64,000 bases of DNA from Petrosia ficiformis (Eukaryota > Porifera > Demospongiae > Haplosclerida > Petrosiidae), in assembly GCA_947044365.1 (NCBI GenBank), contig OX345641.1, forward strand, positions 5,419,847-5,483,846. The letters run 5' to 3'. Below the pieces are notes generated by a model. It searched no databases, was not told where the DNA came from, and worked only from the letters and a program-made list of their open reading frames with translations. Made by a program: the position numbers and the translations under genes. Of the stretch, positions 52,156 to 63,946 are shown in pieces. Numbering within the stretch: the first letter of the stretch is position 1; every line of letters starts with the position of its first letter.

Positions 52156-53922
52156 AGATGGATGGATGGATGGATGGATGGGTGGATGGATGGATAGATG
52201 AATAAATGAATACATTGCATATGCAGGAATAGATGGCTGTGCTACAATTCTGTATCTGAAATACAATGATGCCTACATATGCTTTGATAGAACTCTGAAC
52301 TCTGCAATGCTCTTGTAATGTTATGTTCTTTTGGCTTGTACCTAAGACTATACAAGTAGAAGATGATTTCTAGTAAACAGATTTTATATGAATTGTTTTA
52401 TCCATTAATTCAAGTTCAAGATGGATGGATAGGTGTACGAAATGGATGGAAGAATGAATGGATTGATGGACGGATGGATTGAATGATGAATAGATGGACG
52501 AATGCATATACGAATAGAAATAGAGATGGTAATATGAATGGATGCAAAAATAGATGGATGAATGGGTTGATGGATGGCTGGATGGATCAATGGATCAAGG
52601 GAAATATAGATGATTGGATGAATGTAAGAATGGAAAGATACATGTAGATGGATGGATGTATAGAAAGATAGATTAAAGAATAGACAGATGGATGGGAATA
52701 TATATGGTTGTATGAATGAGATGAATGGAAATATAGATAGGGGTGTGTAATGTATGAATGGATGGATTGGTGGATGGATAGATAGATAAATGGGATAGAT
52801 ACACATGTAGATGGATAGATGGATGTGCAGATGGACGGATTCAGGTACATGTGTATGGATGAATAGATATATAAGAATGGATGGTTGAACTGATTGGACA
52901 CTAAACAGTGAGAAGACCAATTTCAAGAGGTAAACAAACAAAGTGAACTTCCAACAGAAAGAAGAGTATTCAGGTACATGTATATCAGGTAGAATGAATT
53001 TGTCACTAAAAATGGCTTTGATGTACATGAATGCTTCATAATGATTACTACATATACCTTGTAAATTCCAATAGAAAGAAGAGTATTCTTATCAGGTAGA
53101 ATCAATCTGGTACTAAAAAGATTTTGATGTTTGCTTTATAACAATTCTCTCCAAAGCTCCTGCCAGATGAGAGAAAGAGAATTGAGGAATGTAAAGAAAT
53201 ATTATATTAGAACAATGTAGGAAAAATAAACGTTCTGTTATCACTATTAATTATTGCTGAGACCCAAAAATATAATATCATTATCAGGTAGTACAATAGT
53301 ACTGTCTATGTAGGGATTGGATGGAAAATAATGGTCACTCATCCATCCATCCATCCATCCATCCATCCATCCATCCATCATAAATACAATGTACAAATGA
53401 TTATTATACTCAACTATATGTTTTGTACAAGAAGTCAATTTAAATATGATCTAAAGCCCACACCTACTAGATACCTACTGTAATTTAATTGCCTTACAAA
53501 ATGGTTAAATTCAAATATAATCATATTATCCAAATATCTCTACATTCACATGTAATCTAAACAAAGATGACATCAGTGTACCACCCTTCTGATCTATCAT
53601 CTCACACTATAACCATTAATATAATTTTATCATGATTAATCTACACAATTCAACATTCCTCTCTATCCTATCAGAAGACATACAATTATCAGATGATATC
53701 ATACTAGTTTCTAATGTCATACAATCTCTTTATCCCTCATTACCTCAAAACAGAATGTATGAACATAATTTATGATGAAATATGTAACAAGAAACATCTA
53801 ATTCCTATCAAACATAATGTAATAATAAAACTACTACATACACACATCAACTACATGTGTATAACTGATTTGAATTTAGAATATTTACCTTTCAATAGAC
53901 TAAAGGAATAGTAATTATTGGG

Positions 53923-56224
53923 TAGAGCTGGGCGATATTGAAATTTTGATTGATGATATATCGTCTAACAAATATATCATGATAACACCAGTTATTGCCA
54001 AAATTTGTGTGATGATGTAAACGCAAATAATGAATTATAATATATGCATGATCTACAACTATTATGTATAATACCAAAAAACACTAACTCAAAATTCAAA
54101 TTATTATAGTATTTTTGTCATGAAATGTATTAATTAAAGGTTTTTAGCTAAAAACACCATCATGTTCACTTTATCGGGTTTGAGGCACGTCCACTTTGAT
54201 GAAACAATATTCCCAGATGTGCTAAAAGCTCGTTCAGATGGAGAACTGGTAGCACAGGAAGAAAGGTATTTTCTAGCCAATGGACTTAGTATTGGGAAAG
54301 ATTTATGGTACGATTTCCACCATTCAAGTGGGTGAGATTCAGAGTCTAGAAGCGGATACTGAAGGTATTTATCTATCTCACTACGAAGCATTTGGTCAAC
54401 AGTAAGTGATGATGAGTCCTGTGTTTTTTTGAACAAACTGCCAAGCTTTACTTTCTTAGGTGGGGGAGGAGTAGCACTCTGTGTATTTTCTGCTTGGGAA
54501 GTAGTAGGTAGAGATTCCTTCAACTTGCTTGCTATTGCTTTTCCCTCGTCAAAGATGCATCGTTCAATTTCATCTTTGTATACTTCATCCATGTACTCCT
54601 TCTTAAATCTGGGGTCCAGAAAAGATGCAATATTGAGCAGACTGATAGTATTTGGATCACTATACTTGTCTTGTAGGTAGTCCTTCACTTTCTGCTTTAT
54701 GTCTTTTGTCAGTTGAGTGTCTTCTTCTCTTTGCAAGAGAGATTCGGTATAGATGTGGTTAAGCAGAGGTATTATAGCAGATACTGTCACATAGTTTTCA
54801 CCTGACAGGATATCAGTGAAATCATAAACTGGACCTAAACCACTTTTTAGTGATTCAAGTACTTGAATGTCTTGCCATGAAGGGATAAGGTGGACAGACT
54901 TGCGATCGTTACTCAGGACTTGACGAAGCGCACATTCCTGTTCTAAGATTCGATCCACCATTTTAAATTTTGACCCCCATCTAGTAGGACAATCCTAAAG
55001 AATATATATATATTATATATGTATATATAATTATTAATTTTTTTAGTAATAACTTACAGTAATTAGGCTATGCTTTGGGAGTTTTAATTCTTCCTGAACC
55101 TCAGCAAGCTCTCTCTTCTTCTTCCAACTGTGAGCAAAACATACAACCAACTTCTTACAAACACCAACAGCCCTAGAAATACGATGATCACCTTTAACTG
55201 AATTTGTCACTGCTAAGTGCAGATTGTGGCCAAAACAAGACAAGCGTTTCCAGCCTAGAATATCCATTGCTGCAATTACATTAGTACCATTGTCTGTTGT
55301 TATTGAGACTAAATTACATTGAGGTAGTTTCCATTGTTGCAATGCCTCACTAAGAGCTTCAGCTATATTCTCTCCAGTGTGATCTTGTGGCATGAACATT
55401 GTTTGAAGACATAATGACCTCTGTGTCCACTCTTCATCGATGTAGTGAATAGTAAGACTGAGGTAGGGCTCCATTGTATGGCTACTCCATAAGTCTGTAG
55501 TGGCTGAAAAGAATTCTACCTTACAAAGCTCAGCAACTACTGTATCCCGAACACGAGAGTAGAGTTTTGGGATAGCTGTTTGAGAAAAGTATTTACGGTG
55601 TGGTAAGTCATAGCGGGAATCAAGTACTTCTATCATTCGTCTAAAACCATCCTTTTCTACAATGTGCATTGGCAACATATCTTTTGCTAAGCAAACTGTG
55701 ACTGCATCAGTTACAGATTGCCATCTTTTCCTTGACCTTGGGTACTTACTTACATCAGCAATAGTGACTTGTTTAGAACCAGAAATCGTCTCTCTTGATA
55801 ATTTACCAGTGGTCTTGGCTTCCTGGACAATAGCAAACTCTTTAGGGTGGTGAAAACATAGGTGAGAAAAAAGATTTGAAGTATTCCCACCTTTGATGTA
55901 TATGCTTTTACTGACTCCTTTTTCGAAACACAAACGACACTTCGGATTATCAGGATTCTCTGGCTGCCCATTTACTCCAGGTTCACATCCAAAATACCTC
56001 CAAACAATCGATTTCGTGTTGCTTTTAGCGACGAGCTCCATCGTTGCTTTCCTAAACAAACGAGCACACGTGTTAGGCGGAGTTAATGTTAAATGATGCC
56101 CACGCACTTCCACTCGATATACCGTTATACGGTATATCGTTACGGAATTTTACCAACGATACGAGTAACGATATATCGTGTTAATTCGATAAATACCGAA
56201 ATATCGATATATCGCCCAGCTCTA
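53923..56224 (-). mobile_element. Structurally complete hAT transposon
   Basis: The 2,302-bp element begins TAGAGCTGGGCGATAT and ends with the exact reverse complement ATATCGCCCAGCTCTA. TTATTGGG flanks it on both sides (53915-53922 and 56225-56232), a perfect 8-bp target duplication as hAT elements make. It carries one uninterrupted transposase gene with a short intron. Inner subterminal DNA is rich in CGATATATCG repeats, likely transposase-binding sites (inference). Confidence 0.96.
54134..56113 (-). CDS. hAT transposase, BED zinc-finger type, apparently intact
   Basis: Two exons (56113-55058 and 54994-54134) join across a 63-bp intron with GTAAGT donor and TTCTTTAG acceptor to give 638 residues. 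Without splicing the frame stops just after the donor. A second ATG at codon 25 may be the true start. A BED-type finger occupies about 36-90 (C59-x2-C62, H84, H88/H89). The RNase-H-like core shows FSATTDLWSS with D207, ITTDNGTNV with D274 and SCFGHNLHLAV (292-302). DCPTRWGS is restored exactly at the splice (353-360). EWWKSYHK supplies the expected catalytic Glu. The C-terminus carries LARKYLSSCATSSPSERAFS, the hAT dimerisation motif. The enzyme cuts and pastes the element at 53923-56224. No frameshift or stop is visible, so it may be active or recently so. Confidence 0.95.
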
Positions 56225-56232
56225 TTATTGGG

Positions 56233-56935
56233 AGTTGAATTTTCCACAACTATCACAAACACCTAAATGTACTTAACATTACGAAACTATATATAAACAC
56301 AACCACACAAACCACACCTACAAAAAGATAAATATATGATATAATGATCATTAGGACTAATGTCTGCACTTCACATTCTCCAAAAACTCAATAGATTTCA
56401 TGAATTGACAATAATTATACAAGTACAAGGTATCTATTTTCCCAAACACCCACACTTTCAATATAAGTACATACATACACATACATGTACATGTGCACAC
56501 CTGTACAATTAATGTTAGCTAATTTTCAAAAGTGACACTTCCTCAAGAGTACAATATAACACTAGTACATGTACATACATTCAATTGTTCGCTGTGTTGT
56601 AATTTTCGTATTGTTCAATTTGTAATTAACATTTAATTTCAATAGAAGATAGCCATTTAACTGGTTAACTATCAGTTATTGATGAACCAGTAATATTTAA
56701 GGTTATACTTATTGCATCAGGTTCACAGCTCTAACATGTATACAGGTTATTTAATTATGTAGAATGTAATAACGACGTATGAGGATTTCATAAGCTCATA
56801 TGCCACATCATTGGGAAAATGAGCTTCTTATTGGGCTCTGCAGAGTTCTCAATTTGGGCCAGATGGTGCAGTTAATTATGAATATATTATCACCAACAGC
56901 ATTACACACATGTAACTCTCTGTTAATTGGCTCAA
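56233..56935. other. Gap: no gene seen
   Basis: AT-rich with a few ACATGTAC clusters (near 56484 and 56567). No coding exon or bounded element recognised. Confidence 0.5.
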
Positions 56936-57524
56936 CCAGGAGTCCATGATGGAGAGCGGTAAGAAAGGAGTAGGAGTGTGAAGCGCCCACATGTTAACGA
57001 GATTTTCTGTCAGCCTAGCTTGGCTAGCAGATATACTATTTTTAGAACACGTTCTGACCGTGCCCAATGTTTACGTCCAGTAGACGATGTCAGTGTGTTG
57101 TTACCAACATCCGTGGTGGCTACTTCAGCAGTTAGGGATGCGTATTCTTCTGCTTCTTCGATGAAGCGCTTCAAATGCATTAATGTGAAGACATCACTAC
57201 CAGGCACTCCTTCTTTTGCCAGCACAAAGGTTCTCAAACTGTTTCTAACTGGAGTCAGAATGTTGGAAGAACACCTGGCAGCCAGTCTGGGAGATCTTCG
57301 TGGAGTAAGGATGAGTTAAAAGGTCGACAACAGGGATCCACTCATTGGAGATGCCATTTCATTGAGCAAGCATGAGCATGAGGAAAATGCTTTGGGCGCA
57401 GTCAGGAGCATGTTCTAAAAATAGTATATCCGCTAGCCAAGCTAGGCTGAAAGAAAATCTCATTAACGTGTGGGTGCTTCACACTCTTACTCTTTTCTTA
57501 CTGCTCTCCATCATGGACTCCTGG
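56936..57524. mobile_element. Fold-back element related to 30088-30671, different core
   Basis: It begins CCAGGAGTCCATGATGGAGA and ends with the complement. Arms run 56936-57065 and 57394-57524. Arm blocks ATTAACGTGTGGG.GCTTCACACTC and GCTAGCCAAG correspond to those of the element at 30088. CTCAA and CTTAA flank it as a probable 5-bp target duplication with one change. The core (57066-57393) carries open frames on both strands (minus: LAKEGVPGSDVFTLMHLKRF; plus: PTSVVATSAVRDAYSSASSM) that differ from the first element's core. I do not recognise either. Confidence 0.75.
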
Positions 57525-60390
57525 CTTAACACATATTCCAACCATTATTGAGCTACATGTAATTTGGCCCATGAATCAATTTGTAGCATGTGTTCAAAAA
57601 TGGCTGACGATATAATATCATCAAACAACATATCTTCAATCATTTGTAAGCACATCAGGTTTGCTAGATTCCACAGGAAAGAGAAAGTAATCGGTAAGCT
57701 ATGTAATCAAGAATTAACCAATGGAAGTGGAACTATTAATATACGAAGAACCATTTAAAGTGTAAGCATACTACAACAATTCGGAAAATTTTCAAACTAT
57801 AACAATTTTCGTATAACAGTAGGCGTACGAAATTTAAAAATTCAAAAATAAACGGGTATTCGAGAATAAACGGTATTCGTAAATAATAACGTACACATGT
57901 GCAAAAATGTGAAATATTTTAGAGAGGAGATATTCCCGATTTACGGTATATGACATGTACTCTTTGAAATAAGTAATCACACATCACTAACATAGTTTAT
58001 TATACCTGATGTTAAAATGCTAGTCAGTTCTACTTTGGTGACTATACTGAGTGATGGAGTGGAAGAGTTCATTGCTCAAATTTAAGGTCAGTGAATGTTG
58101 TAAATGGGGTTGGCTTTCTTTGTCATATGGAGCTTGCTGAACCATGTTACACTGCACTGTGTATACACACTATGATGGGAATCATTGATATGTATATGTA
58201 CAAGTTAAAAGGTTTGTTCATGAATTAATAAGCGCATTATATGTACATCAGTACATGTACAAATATATACAGTGTATACTAGTATCACTAATACATACAC
58301 AATATAGTGTATGTATTACTATCACTTATAATACATGTAGTTATCAATAAAACAAGATACATGTACATTGTATATGGAGAAAAAAGTATCCCTATGATTA
58401 CTATGTAGCACCCAACATTTAGTAATCATAGCTGATTTTCTCATGCCTGTCTGAAGCACAACAACCTATTATAGTTTTTATATACTCTTAATGTTACAGA
58501 ATATTAATTGACTGCACTCTCCAGAATGACACAACTTCCTTCACTACACATACATGTACAAGTATGTGACACAAACATATAATTATGTACATTAAATCAC
58601 ATGATTTTATATAATATGTTATAAACAACAAATCCCACACATTTTTAAAGTCATATGCTACCAAGCTGGGTTTTAGCTTGTGAAATCCAAATGCTTTAAT
58701 GTTACTTCACATTGCTGTTTTATCGAAAAACCAGTTCAGTTAGATAAATAAATTATCATACATATACCTGAGAAATATCCATCATTGGATACATGTATAG
58801 TAGTGTGGTTTTAGTATGAAAATATAATGACCACTTTTAGTTACACGTATGATATGACTAGTTTCTTAAACCTTAGTTACGCTTTTGTTTAATTACATGT
58901 AACTTAGATAATATTAGGCTTTATAAAATGGTTTTAGTTTTAGTTAACTAAACAATTATTGAAAATGCCTCAATAAAAGGGGTTTTAGTTATACTCACTC
59001 ATTCTTCAGACTCATGATAATACTTCATATCCATCTTGTGATATTTCATACTACATGTATCTGTATAATAATATATAAATATTATAATAAACTGTACATA
59101 ATTATAATACATATCATACTATAACTATTATAACAGGATTTTATGATGAGACTTAATTTTGGAAATAGGATACAATACTATCCCATGTACAATATAATGA
59201 ACATTATTGTGAAATCTAAAACAAAAATAATATATCTGATATTCAGACACCAGAATTCTTAGATTATTACGGCTTAGCCATACTCATAGAGGAGGAAGGA
59301 TCTTGCCTGCTTAACAAATAAGATTTGTGGCCATAAAATATTATTTACCACTCAACAAACAAATTATGTGGGCAGAGTGATTCACAAGCATCTTAGTCAA
59401 CTTTATATCACTGAAGATTCTAATGGAAAGAAAAGTTGTTACAAAAGGCAACTATGTCAAAATTATCATGCTTTGTTAGATGCAGGAAGACAGTAAGGCA
59501 AGTAAGGCGAGTGTTTGCAGTACATACACAACTGGCAACCATCCAAAGCTATTGGTTTTTCCATATCCAGTTAGTAGAGATGTGGTAACATCATTCCAAC
59601 ACAAAACCACACACTATTCTATTCTGCTAGTCATTAAGACTTGTACATATATATGTACCAGAGTTGAGAAATAGTTATTTCTTACAAGTTCAACTATGGA
59701 AGCCATTTTTATTCTCAACAACATGTAACAAGAATGCTAACTTTTGTGTAATCTGATTGGGTTATAAATATCCTGCGGCTAAATACAAACACTCCAAGCC
59801 AACAATACCAGAACTTTCCTCCACTAGGCAAAGAGTGTAGCAATGCCAGATGATATTGCAAATTTCCACAATAGGTCACATACAATTATTTTTATCATAA
59901 ACCTATTGAAAGTACACATCAGTCCACAATGGCTTCATTATAAAACTTCGATCTCCGCCCTCAGTTTTATAATAAATATCATTTCGTGTGTATACACAAT
60001 AACACACATGGAGGGGTGTTATATCTATTACATATATCACACATTATAGATAATTGTAAGAGCTTTCGTTATCCCACACGTTAACCCAAGCGAGCTTAAC
60101 CAATTGCTGGCTGTCTTCAATGCAAAGAAATCGATTTTACAATACACCAGGGTTGTCCTCAAAGTGCACTAGTGCGGCGCTGCGCTACTTTGTTCTATAA
60201 TTGACCTTTGACCTTATCCACATGGTTCATGCGTGCAGCTGCAGGTTCGTGTATAGCACAATGAAACGCTTTCTTATCCAACACAGCTTTCACTCAATAA
60301 AGCTGCAGTCAAAACTGCTATGCAATGTTTGTACTGGCTTGTTAAAGAAGAAATCCCCCATACCACCAACTACCCATCTTTGCTAATAGT
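57525..60390. other. Gap: no gene recognised
   Basis: AT-rich DNA with ACATGT clusters near 58253, 58340 and 58552. A TATCCCTATGATTAC motif at 58388 matches the ends of elements at 19526 and 61056. A TTAGTTAACTAAA-type repeat near 58900-59000 recurs near 29850-30060 and 36470-36545. Short frames show no family signature. Confidence 0.5.
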
Positions 60391-60394
60391 AGAT

Positions 60395-60646
60395 CAAGAA
60401 AAAGACTTGGATAACACAATGAAGACATATTTCCTTAAACCTTAAGCATAAAATGAGATAATAAAATTCCTTTTAGCTAGTCACTATATATAAAGCAGTG
60501 GATATAATATTTTCCACATTATTTCTTTACATTAAAATTACTTTGTTCTTTCGTAGTCTATATATAATTTATGCAAACACTCTTCTTTAGGAAACAGTAT
60601 GCCAAGAGCAGAACCAGAACTACTGACCTTGCGATCAAACATGTTA
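60395..60646 (+). repeat. Left copy of 250-bp direct repeat flanking hAT gene
   Basis: From AAGAAAAAGAC to ACTGACCTTGCGATCAA it matches 62404-62654 with few differences, at an offset of about 2,010 bases. AATTCCTTTTAGCTAGTCA and GGAAACAGTATGCCAAGAGC are shared blocks. Confidence 0.85.
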
Positions 60647-61067
60647 ACAGTATTCAATTCTTTTATATGATATAGCAATACAAAGACTTAGAGAAAAAAT
60701 TCCGTATACAAAGTGAATACATTAAAGAACTGGATGCTTATGTGAAACCTGAGTGTAGTAAAGCAAGAAAAAGACCCAAATCACACAATACATAAATTAT
60801 ATAACATTTCTGGATTTTAAAACCAATTACAAAATTTCTGAATTTCAAAAGTAATTTAAAATGTCACAGATTCATCAATTAGAGTTGTCTATATTATATA
60901 TAATTTATGTATTAGAAATCAGATATTCTATATAATTTATTGTTGTAAATATGGTGGAAAAAACAATTGTTTCAATTTGTGAACTTTCCTGGTCTATGGT
61001 ATATTAATTTTAATATGGAATAAGATACACATGTACAATGTAAATCAAGAAAAAGTTGTCCCTATGA

Positions 61068-62198
61068 TTGTTTTATGGTGTAATCATTACTGACTCAACA
61101 CCCTATCATACACGTGTAATTATTTGGTTTCCACTGTTCTTATCTTCAATAACTTTTGATAGTTCTGATAGGGAAGAGGTGGATGGTGGTGAACACCATC
61201 CCAGGAAGAAAGGAAAGCAGGCTAGCGGATTTAATCATGAATGGATCAAAGGAGGAGAGCATTGGCTACAGTATGTGAGTGGTAAAGGAATGTTTTGTAC
61301 AGTTTGCAGGAAGTATGACAAGCGTCCATACAACTGTGCCACCTGGAATAAAGAGCCATGTACAAGGTATAGGTTACAGAGTATTACAGCCCATGAAACT
61401 TGTGCTGCACACTCTGATTCCTTAAAATTAGAACTAGCTGCAACAACAACACCATCAATTAGTGAGGCTATAGTGCATCTTCCAGAAGTTCCAGTAAAGG
61501 GAATAGAAAAGGCTTTTAGTTGTTTATACTTTCTGGCAAAACGAAGAATCCCACATACAACAAACTATGAACCTTTCCTAGATTGTTTGTCATTTTTGGC
61601 TATGAATATAAAAGCTGAAATCAGTCTTGCTAAGAATGCTACTTATACCAGTGATAAGGCTATTCAAGAAATGTTATATGTTTTGTCTGAGGTAATTGAA
61701 ATGGGTATTTTAAAGGAAATGAAGGAGTCTGATCATTTTGCACTAATGTTTGATGAAACTACAGATTGCACCATGACAGAGCAGCTAGCTGTACATGCAC
61801 GTTACATTCATAAAGATACAGGAGAAATGAAATCACATTACTTGAAAGCAATAGACGTTTTGAAGCCTGAAGTTGAAGATTTAAATGATCAAGGCACATC
61901 TATTAGTGTTGGAGCAAATACCATAACTAAACGGATAACAGAGTATGTAGAAGAAGTTGGGCTAGATATGGCAAAGACGAGAGGAATAGGTACTGATGGT
62001 GCTGCTACTATGACAGGTTGTAGGAATGGGGTTGTTGCACGTCTTAAGCAGACAACTCCCTCAGCCATTGGTGTACACTGTGCAGCACATAGACTTAACT
62101 TAGCTATAGTAATTGAAGGACCTCCACTCGAAGAATTTCCGTTGACAGAAGCTATTGAGCTTTGGGCAAAAAAGAAAAACAGACGACTAAGGGTTTAA
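61068..62198 (+). pseudogene. hAT transposase lacking its C-terminal half (ZNF862/ZBED5-like group)
   Basis: The frame has a non-ATG opening and is probably an exon continuing from upstream. After SDREEVDGG it shows a TTF-type zinc finger, GFNHEWIKGGEHWLQYV.. then MFCTVCRKY..PCTRYRLQSITAHETCAAH. The first part of the hAT core follows: FALMFDETTDCTMTEQLAVH (first catalytic Asp), GIGTDGAATMTG (second Asp) and GVHCAAHRLNLA. After NLAIV the sequence becomes unrelated (EGPPLEEFPLTEAIELWAKK) and stops. The catalytic Glu and dimerisation domain are missing here and in the next kilobase. The 5' end shares DNA with 47790-47880. Frame integrity over 376 codons suggests recent loss. Confidence 0.85.
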
Positions 62199-62403
62199 TA
62201 ATTCAAATGCATGCTTAATTAATTAATTATAATCATGAACAAGTTTATTTTAATTCATTTAATTACATTTCATTACATTTTACATGTATCACTAAGAGAA
62301 ACCTGTGAAAAACAGCCATATATATTAATCATCAGAATTTACCACACCCCTTATGAATATTAATGAGTTACCACCACTCAAAAATTTCTGGGCAGAACCC
62401 TGG

Positions 62404-62654
62404 TAGAACAAGAAAAAGACCTAGATCACACAATGCAGACATATTTCCTTAATCCTTAATCATAAAATGAGATAATAAAATTCCTTTTAGCTAGTCAGTA
62501 TATATAATGCAGTGGATATAATATTTTCCACATTATTTCTTTACATTAAAATTACTTTGTTCTTTCGTAGTCTATATATAATTTATGCAAACACTCTTCT
62601 TTAGGAAACAGTATGCCAAGAGCAGAACCAGAACTACTGACCTTGCGATCAAGA
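62404..62654 (+). repeat. Right copy of 250-bp direct repeat flanking hAT gene
   Basis: Near-identical partner of 60395-60646. A shorter fragment (AAGAAAAAGACCCAAATCAC) also sits near 60766. Confidence 0.85.
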
Positions 62655-63010
62655 AGCCCACTTTTAACCACCACACTGCCTCCAAAAAAAAAGAGTGCAT
62701 ATCAATCTGGGACTTTTTGATGGGAATGACTACATGCATACACATGTATGTATAGAAGAGCATAGTCTTTCAATTTGTGTGGGAGACTAAAGATCTAATA
62801 TACCCCAGGCGATAACACACGAGGAGGTATGTTATAGGTGGCTTATCATAATGGAAGCCATAAGATAAAAAGCATGCATTGACGTAAATTGGTAACTATG
62901 GCATGGATAAGGCAATTGTTTGAAAAATATGGACCAGGAGAAAGAAAACGTTGATCCCGATTTTGAAGACCTTTAACCTTTAAAAAGGAGAAGGAAAGGC
63001 GCTGTTAGTC
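62655..63010. other. Gap: no gene seen
   Basis: A short A run near 62683 and ordinary AT-rich DNA. Frames towards 63000 (KRRRKGAVSPTKRFK-like) may be the decayed N-terminal part of the recombinase relic that follows. Confidence 0.4.
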
Positions 63011-63946
63011 CAACAAAGCGGTTTAAAGTATCTACCGAAGAAAATGAAATAGATATTTTTACAAAGGAATGTATACATGTACATACCCGATAATACCAGA
63101 AGAAGTAATTGTTGGGCTGTGAATGTTTTCAAGGAATGAAAAGCTGCTAGAAAGTATGAAGACTGTGACAAGAAGTGTCCAGATAATTTGTTTGATTTAG
63201 CAATTCCTAATGAGCTCAATTACTGGCTCCCTCATTTTATAAATGAAGTTAGAAAAGCGGATTGACTCCCTTACCCTCCAAGAAGCCATTCAGCTTATTT
63301 TAGCAGGTCTTCAACGTCATATGTTGGATATACATTTTACTGCCCAAAAATTTCTTGATCGTGTAAACCAGATCTTAAAACCAATCCACAGGGCTTGTGA
63401 TTTTGTTTACCACTCTCTACATACAAGTGGCATTGGAACTTCTGTTCAAGTTCCAATGCCACTTGTATGTTATAACAGCAGAAGAAGAGCAGAAATTATG
63501 GGACTATAAAGTTTTTGTGATAGATGAGCTAAAGGGGCTGCAACGAGTAGTATTCTTCTACATTGGAAAAAGGTTTTGCATACGAGGTGGAAAGGAGCAA
63601 CATAGTTTGGGTCCATCTCAGTTCATAAGGTCTGTTAAGCCTGATTGCTTCATGTATGTTGAGCACAATTCCAAAAATTATACTGGTCGTGCTAAGGATT
63701 TGAAATAAAGAAGTTCCATGCCCTGCAGTACCTGAATCTGGCCTTAAATGTTTAGTTTTTTTATTGGATTTGTATCTTTCCAAGTTGCCGAAAATTGCAT
63801 TAGAAAAGGACATTCTCTATCTAAGACCAAAGAAGCTTAAACCGTCTGATCCAGATCAACCCTGGTATGAGAATTCCCCAGTAGGAAAGAACACACTCAG
63901 AAATATGGTAAAGGATATGTGTGCTGATATCAGAGAGTTACGGTAG
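63011..63946 (+). pseudogene. Crypton-type tyrosine recombinase (DUF3504-like) relic
   Basis: Fragments appear in the right order over three frames. First come NTRRSNCWAVNVFKE, KCPDNLFDLAIPNELNYWLP with HFINEVRKAD, and YPPRSH. After a frameshift the order continues with LAGLQRHMLD, HRACDFVYHSLHTSGIGTSV, and (next frame) EEEQKLWDY, VVFFYIGKRFCIRGGKEQHS, LGPSQFIRS and PDCFMYVEH. Then come LYLSKLPKIALEKDILYLRP, PWYENSPVGKNTLRNMVKDM. This is the DUF3504 domain of Crypton-derived proteins such as KIAA1958 and QRICH1 relatives. At least two in-frame stops (near 63137 and 63264) and several frameshifts disable it. Sequence ends before the H-R...Y catalytic block that normally follows. An inverted duplication at 63419-63470 has overwritten part of the domain. 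Confidence 0.85.
63419..63470. repeat. Perfect 23-bp hairpin inside the recombinase relic
   Basis: Left arm 63419-63441 (ACATACAAGTGGCATTGGAA plus three bases) and right arm 63448-63470 are exact complements with a 6-base loop. The left arm encodes HTSGIGTS of the domain. The right arm replaces the expected sequence and shifts the frame. Confidence 0.92.

Larger units (their letters stand above)
47710..53430. repeat. Patchwork of diverged repeats carrying GGAT/GATA tetranucleotide arrays
   Basis: Arrays of TGGATGGATAGATGGA occur near 47935-48170, 48796-48880, 49407-49670, 50917-51000, 51735-51850, 52153-52205, 52420-52870 and, on the other strand, 53338-53380. Non-array blocks recur beside them in constant order. 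GAAGAGTAT.CTTATC.GGTAGAAT and AAAATGGCTTTGATGTA occur near 48235, 49740, 51437, 52962 and 53080. CTCCAAAGCTCCTGCCAGA occurs near 48310, 49840 and 53150. CATTATGTTCATGCACATATTCATAACAAACC-type blocks occur near 48650, 50724 and 51540. So about five copies of one element, each with its own internal tetranucleotide array, fill the region. Long frames rich in IHPS or SIHL are array translations. I see no gene. Confidence 0.85.

Noticed and set aside
47743..53028. Frames rich in IHPSIHPS, up to 207 codons
   Set aside because: Translations of GGAT/GATA tetranucleotide arrays inside repeats.
53520..53911. Host exon near 53.7 kb (SDDIILVSNVIQSLYPSLPQ)
   Set aside because: A coding-like stretch of about 20 codons with no supporting splice partners or family match.
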